From NCBI RefSeq assembly GCF_024723255.1, contig NZ_JANIAC010000003.1:186001-250000 (forward strand): a stretch of DNA of 64,000 nucleotides, written 5' to 3'. The first letter of the stretch is position 1, and each line of letters begins with the position of its first letter. Shown here piece after piece: positions 27,200 through 35,012 of the stretch. The DNA is from Aestuariibaculum sp. M13 (GTDB lineage Bacteria; Bacteroidota; Bacteroidia; Flavobacteriales; Flavobacteriaceae). A model generated the notes under the pieces. It was not told where the DNA came from and ran no database searches. It saw only the letters and a program-made list of their open reading frames with translations. The translations under genes and the position numbers were made by a program.

Positions 27200-27515
27200 T
27201 AGATTTTGTTTTAATGCTGTCTTCGTACTCGATAATATAAATTTCTTCGCTGTCGCGTTTCATATAATATTCTTCGCGTGCAAATTTTTCTATACCTTCT
27301 TCGGTACTAAGTTTTTTAAGTGCTTTTTTATCTTTTTCTATTTCTTTTAAATAGTATTCTTTTTCGGCTTCTAAATCATTGATGTCTGAATTTAATTCAT
27401 TGTGTATAAGCCATGAATTGGCATCGAAAAACAACATCCAAACCACAAAAAGTGTGATGATGAGAACGAATATATTTTTAAAGGGTTTAAATAATTTATG
27501 TTTTAAAAAGGCCAT
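27192..27515 (-). CDS. septum formation initiator family protein (DivIC/FtsB-like)
   Basis: 107 residues. A short cytoplasmic N-terminus, one membrane segment (about 14-30; NIFVLIITLFVVWMLFF) and a periplasmic coiled coil (about 38-75; LEAEKEYYLKEIEKDKKAL) make up the DivIC/FtsB architecture. The C-terminal EEGIEKFAREEYYMKR matches the family. FtsB forms a complex with FtsL and FtsQ in the divisome. It lies 2 bases after udk, and its end overlaps the mutase small-subunit gene, so expression is coupled. Confidence 0.85.
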   Translation of the reverse strand: MAFLKHKLFKPFKNIFVLIITLFVVWMLFFDANSWLIHNELNSDINDLEAEKEYYLKEIEKDKKALKKLSTEEGIEKFAREEYYMKRDSEEIYIIEYEDSIKTKSND

Positions 27516-27517
27516 GT

Positions 27518-28123
27518 TTAAAGTCGGTTGTTAATAATGGTGCGTACAATATCTACGGCAACAGTATTGTATTTGTTATTTGGGATGATGATATCTGCAA
27601 ATTCTTTCATGGGCTCTATAAACTGATCGTGCATGGGTTTTAAAGTAGTTTGGTAACGACTTAAAACTTCATCTAAATCACGACCTCTTTCTGAAATATC
27701 ACGTTTTAAACGGCGTATTAAACGTTCGTCTGAATCGGCATGAACAAATATTTTAATATCGCACATGTTTCTAATTTCGGGACTGGTTAATATTAAAATA
27801 CCCTCAACAATCATAACCTTTCTTGGGTGGGTTAAAACAGTATCTCCCGTGCGGTTATGTTTAACAAAAGAATATACAGGCTGGTGTATTGGTTTATCGT
27901 CTTTTAGATCTTTAAGGTGGCTTTCTAAAAGGTCGAAATCTATCGATCTTGGATGATCGAAATTTATTTTAACACGCTCTTCATAGCTTAAATGCGTCGT
28001 GTCCTGATAATATGAGTCCTGAGAAATTACACCTATTTCTCCTTCCCGAAGCTCGTTAAGTATTTGGTTTACTACCGTGGTTTTACCACAGCCTGTACCA
28101 CCTGCAATTCCTATAATAAGCAT
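27518..28123 (-). CDS. udk: uridine kinase
   Basis: 201 residues. P-loop GGTGCGKTT is at residues 8-16. Further features are the QDSYYQD substrate loop, FDHPRSIDFDLL and the lid region RLIRRLKRDISERGR. It phosphorylates uridine and cytidine to their monophosphates in pyrimidine salvage. The length is normal. It begins the udk-divIC-mutA-lipoprotein-scpA minus-strand run, with a 67-base gap from the cytochrome gene. Confidence 0.95.
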   Translation of the reverse strand: MLIIGIAGGTGCGKTTVVNQILNELREGEIGVISQDSYYQDTTHLSYEERVKINFDHPRSIDFDLLESHLKDLKDDKPIHQPVYSFVKHNRTGDTVLTHPRKVMIVEGILILTSPEIRNMCDIKIFVHADSDERLIRRLKRDISERGRDLDEVLSRYQTTLKPMHDQFIEPMKEFADIIIPNNKYNTVAVDIVRTIINNRL

Positions 28124-28190
28124 GTGTAATTTTGTTTGATTAGCCTGTTACAAATTTAAATAAATGTAAAACATTTAATCGAGAATGCTC

Positions 28191-28592
28191 TTATTTTTTG
28201 ATTTTCTCTACTACTTCCTTGGTTATCATTTTTTTATTCTTGTTACCCCATGAATTGTTTATGTAATTCATAACATCGGCAACCTCGGAATCCGATAAGC
28301 CTAATGGTGCCATGACATTTTTATAGACGATACCATTGACTTTTAATTCTCCGTTTGTACCATATTTAACGGCTCTTATACTGACTTCTTGATTTTTAAC
28401 CAGAAAATCTGATTTGGCTAAAGGCGGGTACACATTTTTTACACCTTCACCATTTGGCAAATGGCAGTTCATACAAAAATCAGCGTAGATTTCACTACCT
28501 CGTTTAATGCTTTCCTCCAAGGGTGTAGTTTGTTGTAAATTTATGGTAATAGATGACGCTGCAATAACTAGACTTAGTAGGATGAATTTCAT
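28191..28592 (-). CDS. periplasmic mono-haem cytochrome c
   Basis: 133 residues with an N-terminal signal (about 1-18). A single haem-attachment motif CMNCH lies at 40-44, after RGSEIYADF, as in class I cytochromes. A plausible axial Met is in YKNVMAPLGLSDSEVADVMNYI (cited as NVMAPLGLSD). It is 9 bases downstream of a PQQ-dependent sugar dehydrogenase gene and would be the natural electron acceptor from that enzyme, feeding electrons to the respiratory chain. Confidence 0.88.
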   Translation of the reverse strand: MKFILLSLVIAASSITINLQQTTPLEESIKRGSEIYADFCMNCHLPNGEGVKNVYPPLAKSDFLVKNQEVSIRAVKYGTNGELKVNGIVYKNVMAPLGLSDSEVADVMNYINNSWGNKNKKMITKEVVEKIKK

Positions 28593-28601
28593 AAGATTAT
28601 T

Positions 28602-29723
28602 TTAGTTTGTTGGAATAATTTTATAGATGCCTTTGCCTTCTACGCTCAGATAGATATAACCATCAGGGGCTTGACGTACATCTCTAACACGACCAATAGA
28701 TTCGAATAGTTTTTCACGTTTAATAACTTTGTTGTTTTTAAGAATTAAGCGCTCTAAATATTGAAATTTTAAAGAACCGACAAGTAAGTTGCCTTGCCAG
28801 TTTGGGTATTTATCTGAATTTACAAACGTCATTCCGCTAGGAGCAATTGAAGGAACCCAGTAAAAAAGCGGTTGTTCCATACCTTCTTTTTCGGTGATAT
28901 CTGTAAATGTGGTACCACTATAATTGATACCGTAAGATATTACAGGCCATCCATAATTTTTGCCTTTTCCAATAATATTGATTTCATCACCTCCCTGTGG
29001 ACCATGTTCATGGGTCCAGATATCTCCAGTTTCTGGATGTTTGGTCATACCTTGCGGATTTCTGTGACCGTAACTGTAAATGGCAGTTTTCGCATTAGAC
29101 GTATTTACAAAAGGATTATCCGAAGGAATACTTCCATCATCATTTAATCTGTAAATTTTGCCACCATCTCTGGTAATATCCTGTGGATTCACATCACGTT
29201 GTCCGCGTTCGCCAGCAGAGAAGTAAAGATAGCCTTCATTATCAAATTCAATTCGTGAACCAAAATGTTGCCCTTTGGTAGTGTTTGGAACAGCTTTGTA
29301 AAGTTGTTGCTGATTTGAAAGCGAGGTTCCGTTTATTTTAGCTCTCATAATAGCTGTGTTTCCACCTTCGCCTTCGCCTTCAGAAGATGCATAAGAAAAG
29401 TAAATCCAACCGTTATTTTTATAATCAGGATGCAGCTTAATATCCATAAAGCCACCCTGTCCACGCACATAAATTTCAGGTAGGCCATCGATAGTGGTTT
29501 TGGTGCCATTTTTAAAATGAATTAGCTCACCGGCCTTTTCGGTTATAAGCATGCTTCCATCTGGTAGAAATGCCATGCCCCATGCGATATTTAAATCGGG
29601 AACTACAAGTTCGGTTGTATAGCTAATATGCTCTGGTGATTCTGCTTTAATTTCAGATTCTACCTGCTGGGCGCAGGAAGTATAAACTATAAAAAGGGTT
29701 ACTAATGTGTAAATTGGTTTCAT
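28602..29723 (-). CDS. PQQ-dependent sugar dehydrogenase (soluble GDH-B/Asd type)
   Basis: 373 residues with a lipoprotein-like signal ending YTSC (Cys17). The six-bladed propeller family features are WGMAFLPDGSMLITEKAG, GQGGFMDIKLHPDY, YSYGHRNPQGM and the conserved WTHEHGPQGGDEIN, which lines the cofactor and active site. Family members oxidise aldose sugars to lactones with pyrroloquinoline quinone in the periplasm. It is flanked on the same strand by a TonB-dependent receptor (6 bases upstream) and a cytochrome c (9 bases downstream). No PQQ biosynthesis genes are in the window. Confidence 0.9.
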   Translation of the reverse strand: MKPIYTLVTLFIVYTSCAQQVESEIKAESPEHISYTTELVVPDLNIAWGMAFLPDGSMLITEKAGELIHFKNGTKTTIDGLPEIYVRGQGGFMDIKLHPDYKNNGWIYFSYASSEGEGEGGNTAIMRAKINGTSLSNQQQLYKAVPNTTKGQHFGSRIEFDNEGYLYFSAGERGQRDVNPQDITRDGGKIYRLNDDGSIPSDNPFVNTSNAKTAIYSYGHRNPQGMTKHPETGDIWTHEHGPQGGDEINIIGKGKNYGWPVISYGINYSGTTFTDITEKEGMEQPLFYWVPSIAPSGMTFVNSDKYPNWQGNLLVGSLKFQYLERLILKNNKVIKREKLFESIGRVRDVRQAPDGYIYLSVEGKGIYKIIPTN

Positions 29724-29729
29724 TGTTTG

Positions 29730-32015
29730 TTAGTTTATGTTGTAGGTGATATTAAAGCCTGTATAGTAATTTATAGGGTTTCCAGGGTAATAATATCTGG
29801 GTTGTGAGCCGTTAAACCCCGTCGCATTTATTAGAATTTGAGAGGCATAGGCTTTATCAAATATATTATTTATACCTAAAAACACATTGATATTTAAAGT
29901 TTTATTAAGGTTTTTTAGCCAGCCCATTTTAAAATTTGTCAGATTATAAGAATCGGTGTACAAGCTGTTGCTATCGGTAATAGGGATGCTCCCAACGTTT
30001 TGGAAATGGAGGTTCCCATAAATACCAAAAGGGGTGTTGAAGTCTAATCCTAAGTTGAAAATATGGCCGGGAACACCTGTTAAATCATTTCCTGAATAAT
30101 CATTATCACCATCTATAAAATCTTTAAACTTATAGCGGTTTAGAGTATAGCTAAAAATGGTGTTTAGTTTGTAGTTTTTGAGCTTAAACCATTGGAAACG
30201 ACTATCTAATTCAAAACCATCATGTCGTGTTTTTCCAGCGTTTAAGCCTATGTATTCGTCATTGCCCGTGCGTTTAGCAACCAGTAAATTTGAAATATTT
30301 AATCTATATACAGAAAAATTACATTGAAGACGATTATTAAAAAAAATAGATCGCGACCCAATTTCAAAATTCCAGCCGGTTTCCGGTTTTATATTTGTAT
30401 TGATTAAACCATCTGGTAATAAAGTCTCGGTTGTTGTTGGCGGAGAAAATCCGTGACTGATATTAGAATACAGGCTGCTGTTTTTAGAAATACTATGCGT
30501 TAATCCCAAGGTAGGAGAAAGGACACTTTTAAAGGTGTATGAACCCGATTGGTCCGGATTTGAATCATTATTATAATAGTCCTTGAGTTTATAATTGGTC
30601 TTGTTAAAATTTAATCCAACTGAGACTTCTGTTTTATTAGAAATACTGTAATCTGTTTCAAAAAAGGCGTTGACATAATAGCGTTTTTCTTTAAAATTAG
30701 AAAGTAAGTTGCCTTGAATACTTCCTGTGCCTGATGGAGCATCCTGATATAGATTTCCGAAAGTTTTCCAATTGTAGAAATCATTGAAAAATTCTATGCC
30801 AAACGTCCATTTAAATTCAGTGGATTCTTTTAAAATTCTGCTTCTAAAGCCAAGGGCAGATAGGTTTTCGGAAAGGATATTAAAAGGTCTGGGTTCGTAG
30901 GCATTTTTAAATGAAGAAAACACACTGGTTTTTTGTGAAATGGTGTTGCTATATTGATGGTGCCAGGATAACCCGAGTAAACTACGTCTGGTATCTTCAT
31001 ATCCTTTAGATTGTTCCCAGGTAAAAGCAGCCGACTCAGGTGTGTTTAAATAAGTTTGTTCATCTACAGAACTTGGTATGTAGCCTTTTAAATCAACAAA
31101 ACTAGCTAAGAATGAAATTTCGTCCCTTTCATTAAAATAATGATTGGCGTTAAAGGTAATGGTTTTTCTGTTATATGAGCTATTGTTTCTATATCCATCG
31201 TTTTGGGTGTGACTAAAAACCGTATTGATGTTCGTTTTTTTAGTAGAACTACTTAATTCAATAACATCTTTAAATAACCCGAAAGAACCAATTGTAGTTG
31301 TATTTTGAATGCTGGTTTGATTAAATCCGGCTGTTTTAGGAATTAACTTGATGAAACCTCCTAATCCTGCGCCATAAATACTGGATCCCGACCCTTTAAT
31401 AATTTCAATTCTTGCCAGAGAACTCAGTTCAAAATCTTCAATAGTTGTTTCTCCATTTCCTGTAGTTAACGGAATATCTTTAAAATAAGCTCTTATTTTA
31501 CTCGTGCCGTATAAATTTCTGGAACCAATTCCTCTAATGGTAATTCGGTTTGTGTTTAAAGCGCCGTTTTGCATAAACACTCCAGAGACCTGATTTAGCA
31601 CCGGAGCTAAATCAATTGTATTGTTTTGTTCAATGCTTTGTGTGGTTATAATTTGAGATGAGGTATAAGAAGTATTTTGTGTTTTAGCTATTTGATTGCT
31701 GCTTATCATCACTTCATGTAATTCATTAGGATTTATTTGAAGTTGTATTATTGGATGATTTTCCAGAATGTTTTCAATTTTATCTTCATATCCCGGTTTA
31801 TGAAACGTATAAGTACCTAAATTGTATATTTCAAAATGTCCCAGATTGTTAGAGTAGATAGTATCATTAGTGTTTTTTAGAATAATGGAAACATGCGAAA
31901 GCGGGGTGTTTGTATCTTGATCGATTACTTTTCCGCTAATTTTTGATTGAGAAAAAACGGTTAAGCTAAAAAATATTAAAAAAAATAAAAGACAGATGAT
32001 TTTTGTAAACTTCAA
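29730..32015 (-). CDS. TonB-dependent receptor linked to PQQ sugar dehydrogenase
   Basis: 761 residues. A signal peptide (1-22, ending VFSQ) is followed by a shortened carboxypeptidase-regulatory-like domain (about 25-95; GKVIDQDTNTPLSHVSI) and a classical plug (about 110-225) with NRITIRGIGSRNLYG and IEIIKGSGSSIYGAGLGG. The barrel ends with the typical GINNIFDKAYASQ. The plug resembles siderophore and vitamin receptors (FecA/BtuB style) rather than SusC. Being first in an operon with a PQQ enzyme and its cytochrome suggests uptake of PQQ or of the sugar substrate; this is inference. Confidence 0.88.
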   Translation of the reverse strand: MKFTKIICLLFFLIFFSLTVFSQSKISGKVIDQDTNTPLSHVSIILKNTNDTIYSNNLGHFEIYNLGTYTFHKPGYEDKIENILENHPIIQLQINPNELHEVMISSNQIAKTQNTSYTSSQIITTQSIEQNNTIDLAPVLNQVSGVFMQNGALNTNRITIRGIGSRNLYGTSKIRAYFKDIPLTTGNGETTIEDFELSSLARIEIIKGSGSSIYGAGLGGFIKLIPKTAGFNQTSIQNTTTIGSFGLFKDVIELSSSTKKTNINTVFSHTQNDGYRNNSSYNRKTITFNANHYFNERDEISFLASFVDLKGYIPSSVDEQTYLNTPESAAFTWEQSKGYEDTRRSLLGLSWHHQYSNTISQKTSVFSSFKNAYEPRPFNILSENLSALGFRSRILKESTEFKWTFGIEFFNDFYNWKTFGNLYQDAPSGTGSIQGNLLSNFKEKRYYVNAFFETDYSISNKTEVSVGLNFNKTNYKLKDYYNNDSNPDQSGSYTFKSVLSPTLGLTHSISKNSSLYSNISHGFSPPTTTETLLPDGLINTNIKPETGWNFEIGSRSIFFNNRLQCNFSVYRLNISNLLVAKRTGNDEYIGLNAGKTRHDGFELDSRFQWFKLKNYKLNTIFSYTLNRYKFKDFIDGDNDYSGNDLTGVPGHIFNLGLDFNTPFGIYGNLHFQNVGSIPITDSNSLYTDSYNLTNFKMGWLKNLNKTLNINVFLGINNIFDKAYASQILINATGFNGSQPRYYYPGNPINYYTGFNITYNIN

Positions 32016-32096
32016 GTTTAAAGGGTGTTAGTTGGTTTAAAGCTAAATTAGTTAAAAATTGAACTAAGAAATAATTAAATATTTTAATGAAAAGGG

Positions 32097-32126
32097 TTGT
32101 GTATTTAATATAAAGAAGTATATTTG
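32097..32126 (+). promoter_or_regulatory. promoter of tRNA-Pro(TGG)
   Basis: TTG at 32097-32099, exactly 19 nt, then TATATTTG at 32119-32126: a full match to the Bacteroidota consensus. The predicted start is near 32133, about 22 nt before the mature tRNA 5' end. Confidence 0.8.
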
Positions 32127-32154
32127 CACCCCGTAATGAGTTAGCCATTATACT

Positions 32155-32229
32155 CGGGGTGTAGCGTAGCCCGGTTATCGCGCCTGCTTTGGGAGCAGGA
32201 GGTCGCAGGTTCGAATCCTGCCACCCCGA
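32155..32229 (+). tRNA. tRNA-Pro, anticodon TGG
   Basis: 75 nt. The acceptor stem is CGGGGTG/CACCCCG with discriminator A. The anticodon stem CCTGC/GCAGG encloses loop TTTGGGA with anticodon TGG. The T arm is GCAGG-TTCGAAT-CCTGC. CCA is not encoded. It has a consensus promoter (32097-32126) and a perfect palindromic terminator (32231-32268), so it is a single-gene transcript. Confidence 0.96.
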
Positions 32230-32230
32230 C

Positions 32231-32268
32231 AAAAAAGCCAGAATATCAATTGATATTCTGGCTTTTTT
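32231..32268 (+). terminator. intrinsic terminator after tRNA-Pro(TGG)
   Basis: A perfect 38-bp palindrome: the arm AAAAAAGCCAGAATATCAA meets its exact complement with no unpaired loop, ending in a T-run. It starts 2 bases after the tRNA. Confidence 0.85.
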
Positions 32269-32356
32269 ATTTTATTCCAGTGTCAAAATTTTCCACATAA
32301 AATTTATATTTTAGAAGTGTTACATTTTATAAATAAATAGACTAGATATTAAAATT

Positions 32357-32704
32357 ATGATAAATTTTGGAGCAAGTGAGGTGTTTTTATTAGGTGATGA
32401 TATGGAGTGGGAAGACCTTGGAGGAGGTATTAAACGAAAAATTATGGGGTATGACAATAATATTATGCTCGTTAATGTGAGTTTTGAAGCAGGTGGTGTT
32501 GGTGCGATGCACGAGCATCCACATGTTCAGGTAACTTATGTGGCAAGCGGGGAATTTGAATTTTCGGTTGGCAATGAGGTGAAACTGGTAAAAGAAGGTG
32601 ATGGACTTTATATTCCTCCCAATACCATGCATGGCACGGTTTGTAAAAAGGCTGGGATTTTGATAGATGTGTTTAATCCTATTCGAGAGGATTTTATGCC
32701 CTAA
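32357..32704 (+). CDS. kdgF: KdgF-like cupin (unsaturated uronate ketonising enzyme)
   Basis: 115 residues, a single cupin domain. Metal ligands are visible in MHEHPHVQVTYVASGEFEF (His, His, Gln) and in the second cupin motif PPNTMHGTV (His). KdgF proteins open 4,5-unsaturated monouronates released by pectin or alginate lyases to the linear keto form, feeding the KDG pathway. The adjacent KDG kinase and KDPG aldolase genes support that role. It is separated from them by the convergent repressor gene and has no visible copy of the operator found upstream of the kinase. Confidence 0.8.
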   Translation: MINFGASEVFLLGDDMEWEDLGGGIKRKIMGYDNNIMLVNVSFEAGGVGAMHEHPHVQVTYVASGEFEFSVGNEVKLVKEGDGLYIPPNTMHGTVCKKAGILIDVFNPIREDFMP

Positions 32705-32727
32705 ACGAATGACTTAGTGGGAATAAG

Positions 32728-32755
32728 AAAGGTTTCAAGAATTGAAACCTTTTTT
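32728..32755. terminator. bidirectional terminator between kdgF and the LacI gene
   Basis: AAAGGTTTCAA (32728-32738) pairs with TTGAAACCTTT (32742-32752) around a 3-nt loop, followed by T-rich sequence on the plus strand. It serves the two convergent genes. Confidence 0.8.
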
Positions 32756-32772
32756 ATTTGAAATTTTTATAG

Positions 32773-33801
32773 TTATCCTTTTTTGTTAGATGAATCTCTA
32801 ACAATCAATTCGGCGCCAAGAATAATTTTATTCAATGTTTGCTTTTTTCCGGGTGTTTTAACGCGCTCTAAAAACGTTAAGGCCACTTGTTTGCCGATTT
32901 CATCACTATGTTGGTTAACAGTTGTAATAGAAGGGTTTACCAAAGCGGTAAAAGGTTCATTTCCAAAACCAACTAAGGCGATGTCTTCAGGTACTTTTAT
33001 GTGTTCTTCTTCTAGAACTTGTAAGGCTCCAAGAGCGGCATAATCTGCGGCTACATAAACAGCATCCGGTCTGTTTTTTAACTCAAGAAGCTGCTTCATT
33101 TTTTTTCTGCCGTCTTCTATGGTCAGACTGCTTTCAATGAGTAGCTCCTCTTTTAAGGGTAAATTGTGTTTTGCTATGGCGTCCATATAACCTCGAATCC
33201 TGTTGTTGAAAATTCTGGTATGTCGGTAACCTCCAATATGGGCAATACGCTTGCAGCCTTGTTCCACTAGATGTTCAACAATCATATGACTGCTATCGTA
33301 ATCATTAATTCCTATATAATCGACATTTAAATCATTTTCACCACGATCGAATAAGATTAAAGGAATGCCTTTCGACTTTATCTTTTCATAATAATCCAGA
33401 CTAATGGTTTCATTTGCCATAGATGCAATAATACCATCAACCTGAGTAAATAGTAAGGTATCAATATTGCTACACTCTTTTTTGAATGATTCGTTAGACT
33501 GGGTAATGATAATGTTATAGCCTTTTTTGTTTAAAACTTCTTCAATATTCTGAATAACGGAAGAAAAAAAGTTGCTGTTGGTTCTTGGAACAATCAATCC
33601 TACCAGATTACTTTTTCCACGGCGCAGGGCACTGGCCAAGTGGTTGGGCTGGTAGTTTAATTTTTTAGCCACTTCTTTAACGGCTTCTTTAGTTTTATCA
33701 CTAATGCGCGAATCGTCGTGTAATGCCTTGGAAACGGCGGCCGGCGAAATGTTTAATACATTAGCTATGTCTTTTATAGTTGTTTTTTTTTTGTTGGTCA
33801 A
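32773..33801 (-). CDS. LacI-family transcriptional repressor of the KDG locus
   Basis: 342 residues from TTG 33801. The frame extends to TTG 33834, but that codon lies inside the -7 box of the promoter at 33832-33861, upstream of the transcription start, and the extra residues are encoded by the operator itself. The N-terminal HTH is TIKDIANVLNISPAAVSKAL with the hinge helix NHLASALRRGKS, followed by a periplasmic-binding-like effector domain. The effector is probably a KDG-pathway intermediate. It is divergent from kdgK-kdgA, with two operator-like sites between them, one overlapping its own start site, so autoregulation is likely. Confidence 0.9.
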   Translation of the reverse strand: MTNKKKTTIKDIANVLNISPAAVSKALHDDSRISDKTKEAVKEVAKKLNYQPNHLASALRRGKSNLVGLIVPRTNSNFFSSVIQNIEEVLNKKGYNIIITQSNESFKKECSNIDTLLFTQVDGIIASMANETISLDYYEKIKSKGIPLILFDRGENDLNVDYIGINDYDSSHMIVEHLVEQGCKRIAHIGGYRHTRIFNNRIRGYMDAIAKHNLPLKEELLIESSLTIEDGRKKMKQLLELKNRPDAVYVAADYAALGALQVLEEEHIKVPEDIALVGFGNEPFTALVNPSITTVNQHSDEIGKQVALTFLERVKTPGKKQTLNKIILGAELIVRDSSNKKG

Positions 33802-33815
33802 TTTTTTTATATATT

Positions 33816-33833
33816 TGCTTAATCGTTTAAGCA
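33816..33833. promoter_or_regulatory. operator 1, LacI-type palindrome
   Basis: TGCTTAATCGTTTAAGCA, with perfect 7-bp arms and a central CpG, the usual centre of LacI-family operators. It covers the predicted transcription start of the repressor gene. Confidence 0.75.
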
Positions 33834-33861
33834 AAATTACTGTAATACTTTTTTAAATCAA
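33832..33861 (-). promoter_or_regulatory. promoter of the LacI-type gene
   Basis: On the minus strand TTG (33861-33859), exactly 19 nt, then TAATTTTG (33839-33832), a full consensus match. The start is predicted near 33826, inside operator 1, leaving about 24 nt of leader to TTG 33801. Confidence 0.75.
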
Positions 33862-33901
33862 AATAAGTAGTTTGATAATGGTAATTTTTTTTTCTAAACA
33901 C

Positions 33902-33919
33902 TGCTTAATCGTTTAACTA
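33902..33919. promoter_or_regulatory. operator 2, upstream of kdgK
   Basis: TGCTTAATCGTTTAACTA shares its first 15 bases with operator 1 but has a degenerate right arm. It overlaps a -7-like TAAATTTC (33918-33925) that could serve kdgK. The centres of the two sites are 86 bp apart. Confidence 0.65.
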
Positions 33920-33953
33920 AATTTCGAATAATAATTAATAACTATTAAAAAAA

Positions 33954-35000
33954 ATGAGTAAAGTAGTAACTTTTGGTGAGATCATGCTTCGTTTAGCACC
34001 TCAAGGATTTAAAAGATTTTCGCAAGCTGATAACTTTGATGTTATTTATGGAGGAGGAGAGTCTAACGTAGCGGTTTCATTAGCAAACTATGGCGTTTCT
34101 GTAGATTTCGTAACGCGTTTACCAAAAAATGATATTGGAGAATGTGCCATGATGGAAATGCGTAAGCGTGGTGTTAATGTTGATAAAATTATCTGGGGTG
34201 GTGACCGTTTAGGAATTTATTTCTTAGAAACTGGTGCTGTATCAAGAGGTAGTAAAGTAGTTTACGATAGAGCGCACTCGGCTATGGCTGAGATTGAAGC
34301 TGGAATGATTGACTGGGATGCTGTTTTTGAAGGTGTAGAGTGGTTCCACTGGACTGGTATTACGCCTGCGATTTCTCAAGGTGCTGCTGATGCTTGTTTA
34401 GAGGCTGTTAAAGCTGCTAGTGCAAAAGGTATTACTATTTCAACAGACTTAAACTACCGTGCTAAATTGTGGAAATACTGTGATGCTGCACATAGAGAAG
34501 CTGTAATGACTGAGTTAACATCTTACTGTGATATCGTTTTAGGAAACGAAGAAGATGCTGAAATGCACTTTGGTATCAAACCAGAAGGTTTAACAGTACA
34601 AACTCAAGGTCACGATGTAAAAGCTGAAGCTTTCTTATCGGTTTGTAAGCAAATGATGGAGAAATTCCCAAGAGCTAAAAAGGTAATTACAACTTTACGT
34701 GGTTCTATTTCTGCATCTCACAATACATGGGCTGGTGTTTTATACGATGGAAACAAAATGTTTGAAACGCGTCAATACCAAATTACAGATATCGTTGATA
34801 GAGTAGGTGGTGGTGACTCATTCATGGGAGGTTTAATCTACGGATTATTAAAATACCCAGAAGATGATCAAAACGCATTAGATTTCGCTGTTGCTGCTTC
34901 TTGTTTAAAACACACGATTAAAGGTGATGCGAACTTAGTTACTGTTTCAGAAGTTGAAAAATTAATGGGTGGTGACGCTTCAGGTCGTGTAGCTCGATAA
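33954..35000 (+). CDS. kdgK: 2-dehydro-3-deoxygluconate kinase (PfkB family)
   Basis: 348 residues. PfkB-family sugar kinase with the N-terminal signature VTFGEIMLRLAP, the substrate-binding YGGGESNVAV, and the C-terminal ATP and catalytic motif DRVGGGDSFMGG (Asp as base). It phosphorylates 2-keto-3-deoxygluconate to KDPG. The kdgA gene begins 12 bases downstream. Codon usage is strongly biased to the preferred set, as in ndk and the porin gene, suggesting high expression when induced. It is controlled by the divergent LacI-type repressor. Confidence 0.92.
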   Translation: MSKVVTFGEIMLRLAPQGFKRFSQADNFDVIYGGGESNVAVSLANYGVSVDFVTRLPKNDIGECAMMEMRKRGVNVDKIIWGGDRLGIYFLETGAVSRGSKVVYDRAHSAMAEIEAGMIDWDAVFEGVEWFHWTGITPAISQGAADACLEAVKAASAKGITISTDLNYRAKLWKYCDAAHREAVMTELTSYCDIVLGNEEDAEMHFGIKPEGLTVQTQGHDVKAEAFLSVCKQMMEKFPRAKKVITTLRGSISASHNTWAGVLYDGNKMFETRQYQITDIVDRVGGGDSFMGGLIYGLLKYPEDDQNALDFAVAASCLKHTIKGDANLVTVSEVEKLMGGDASGRVAR

Positions 35001-35012
35001 AAACATTTTAAA

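Noticed and set aside
31966-32232. Minus-strand reading frame of 88 codons beginning SGWQDSNLRPP
   Set aside because: Its start is the antisense of tRNA-Pro(TGG), a well-known source of false genes, and the rest runs through the receptor promoter.
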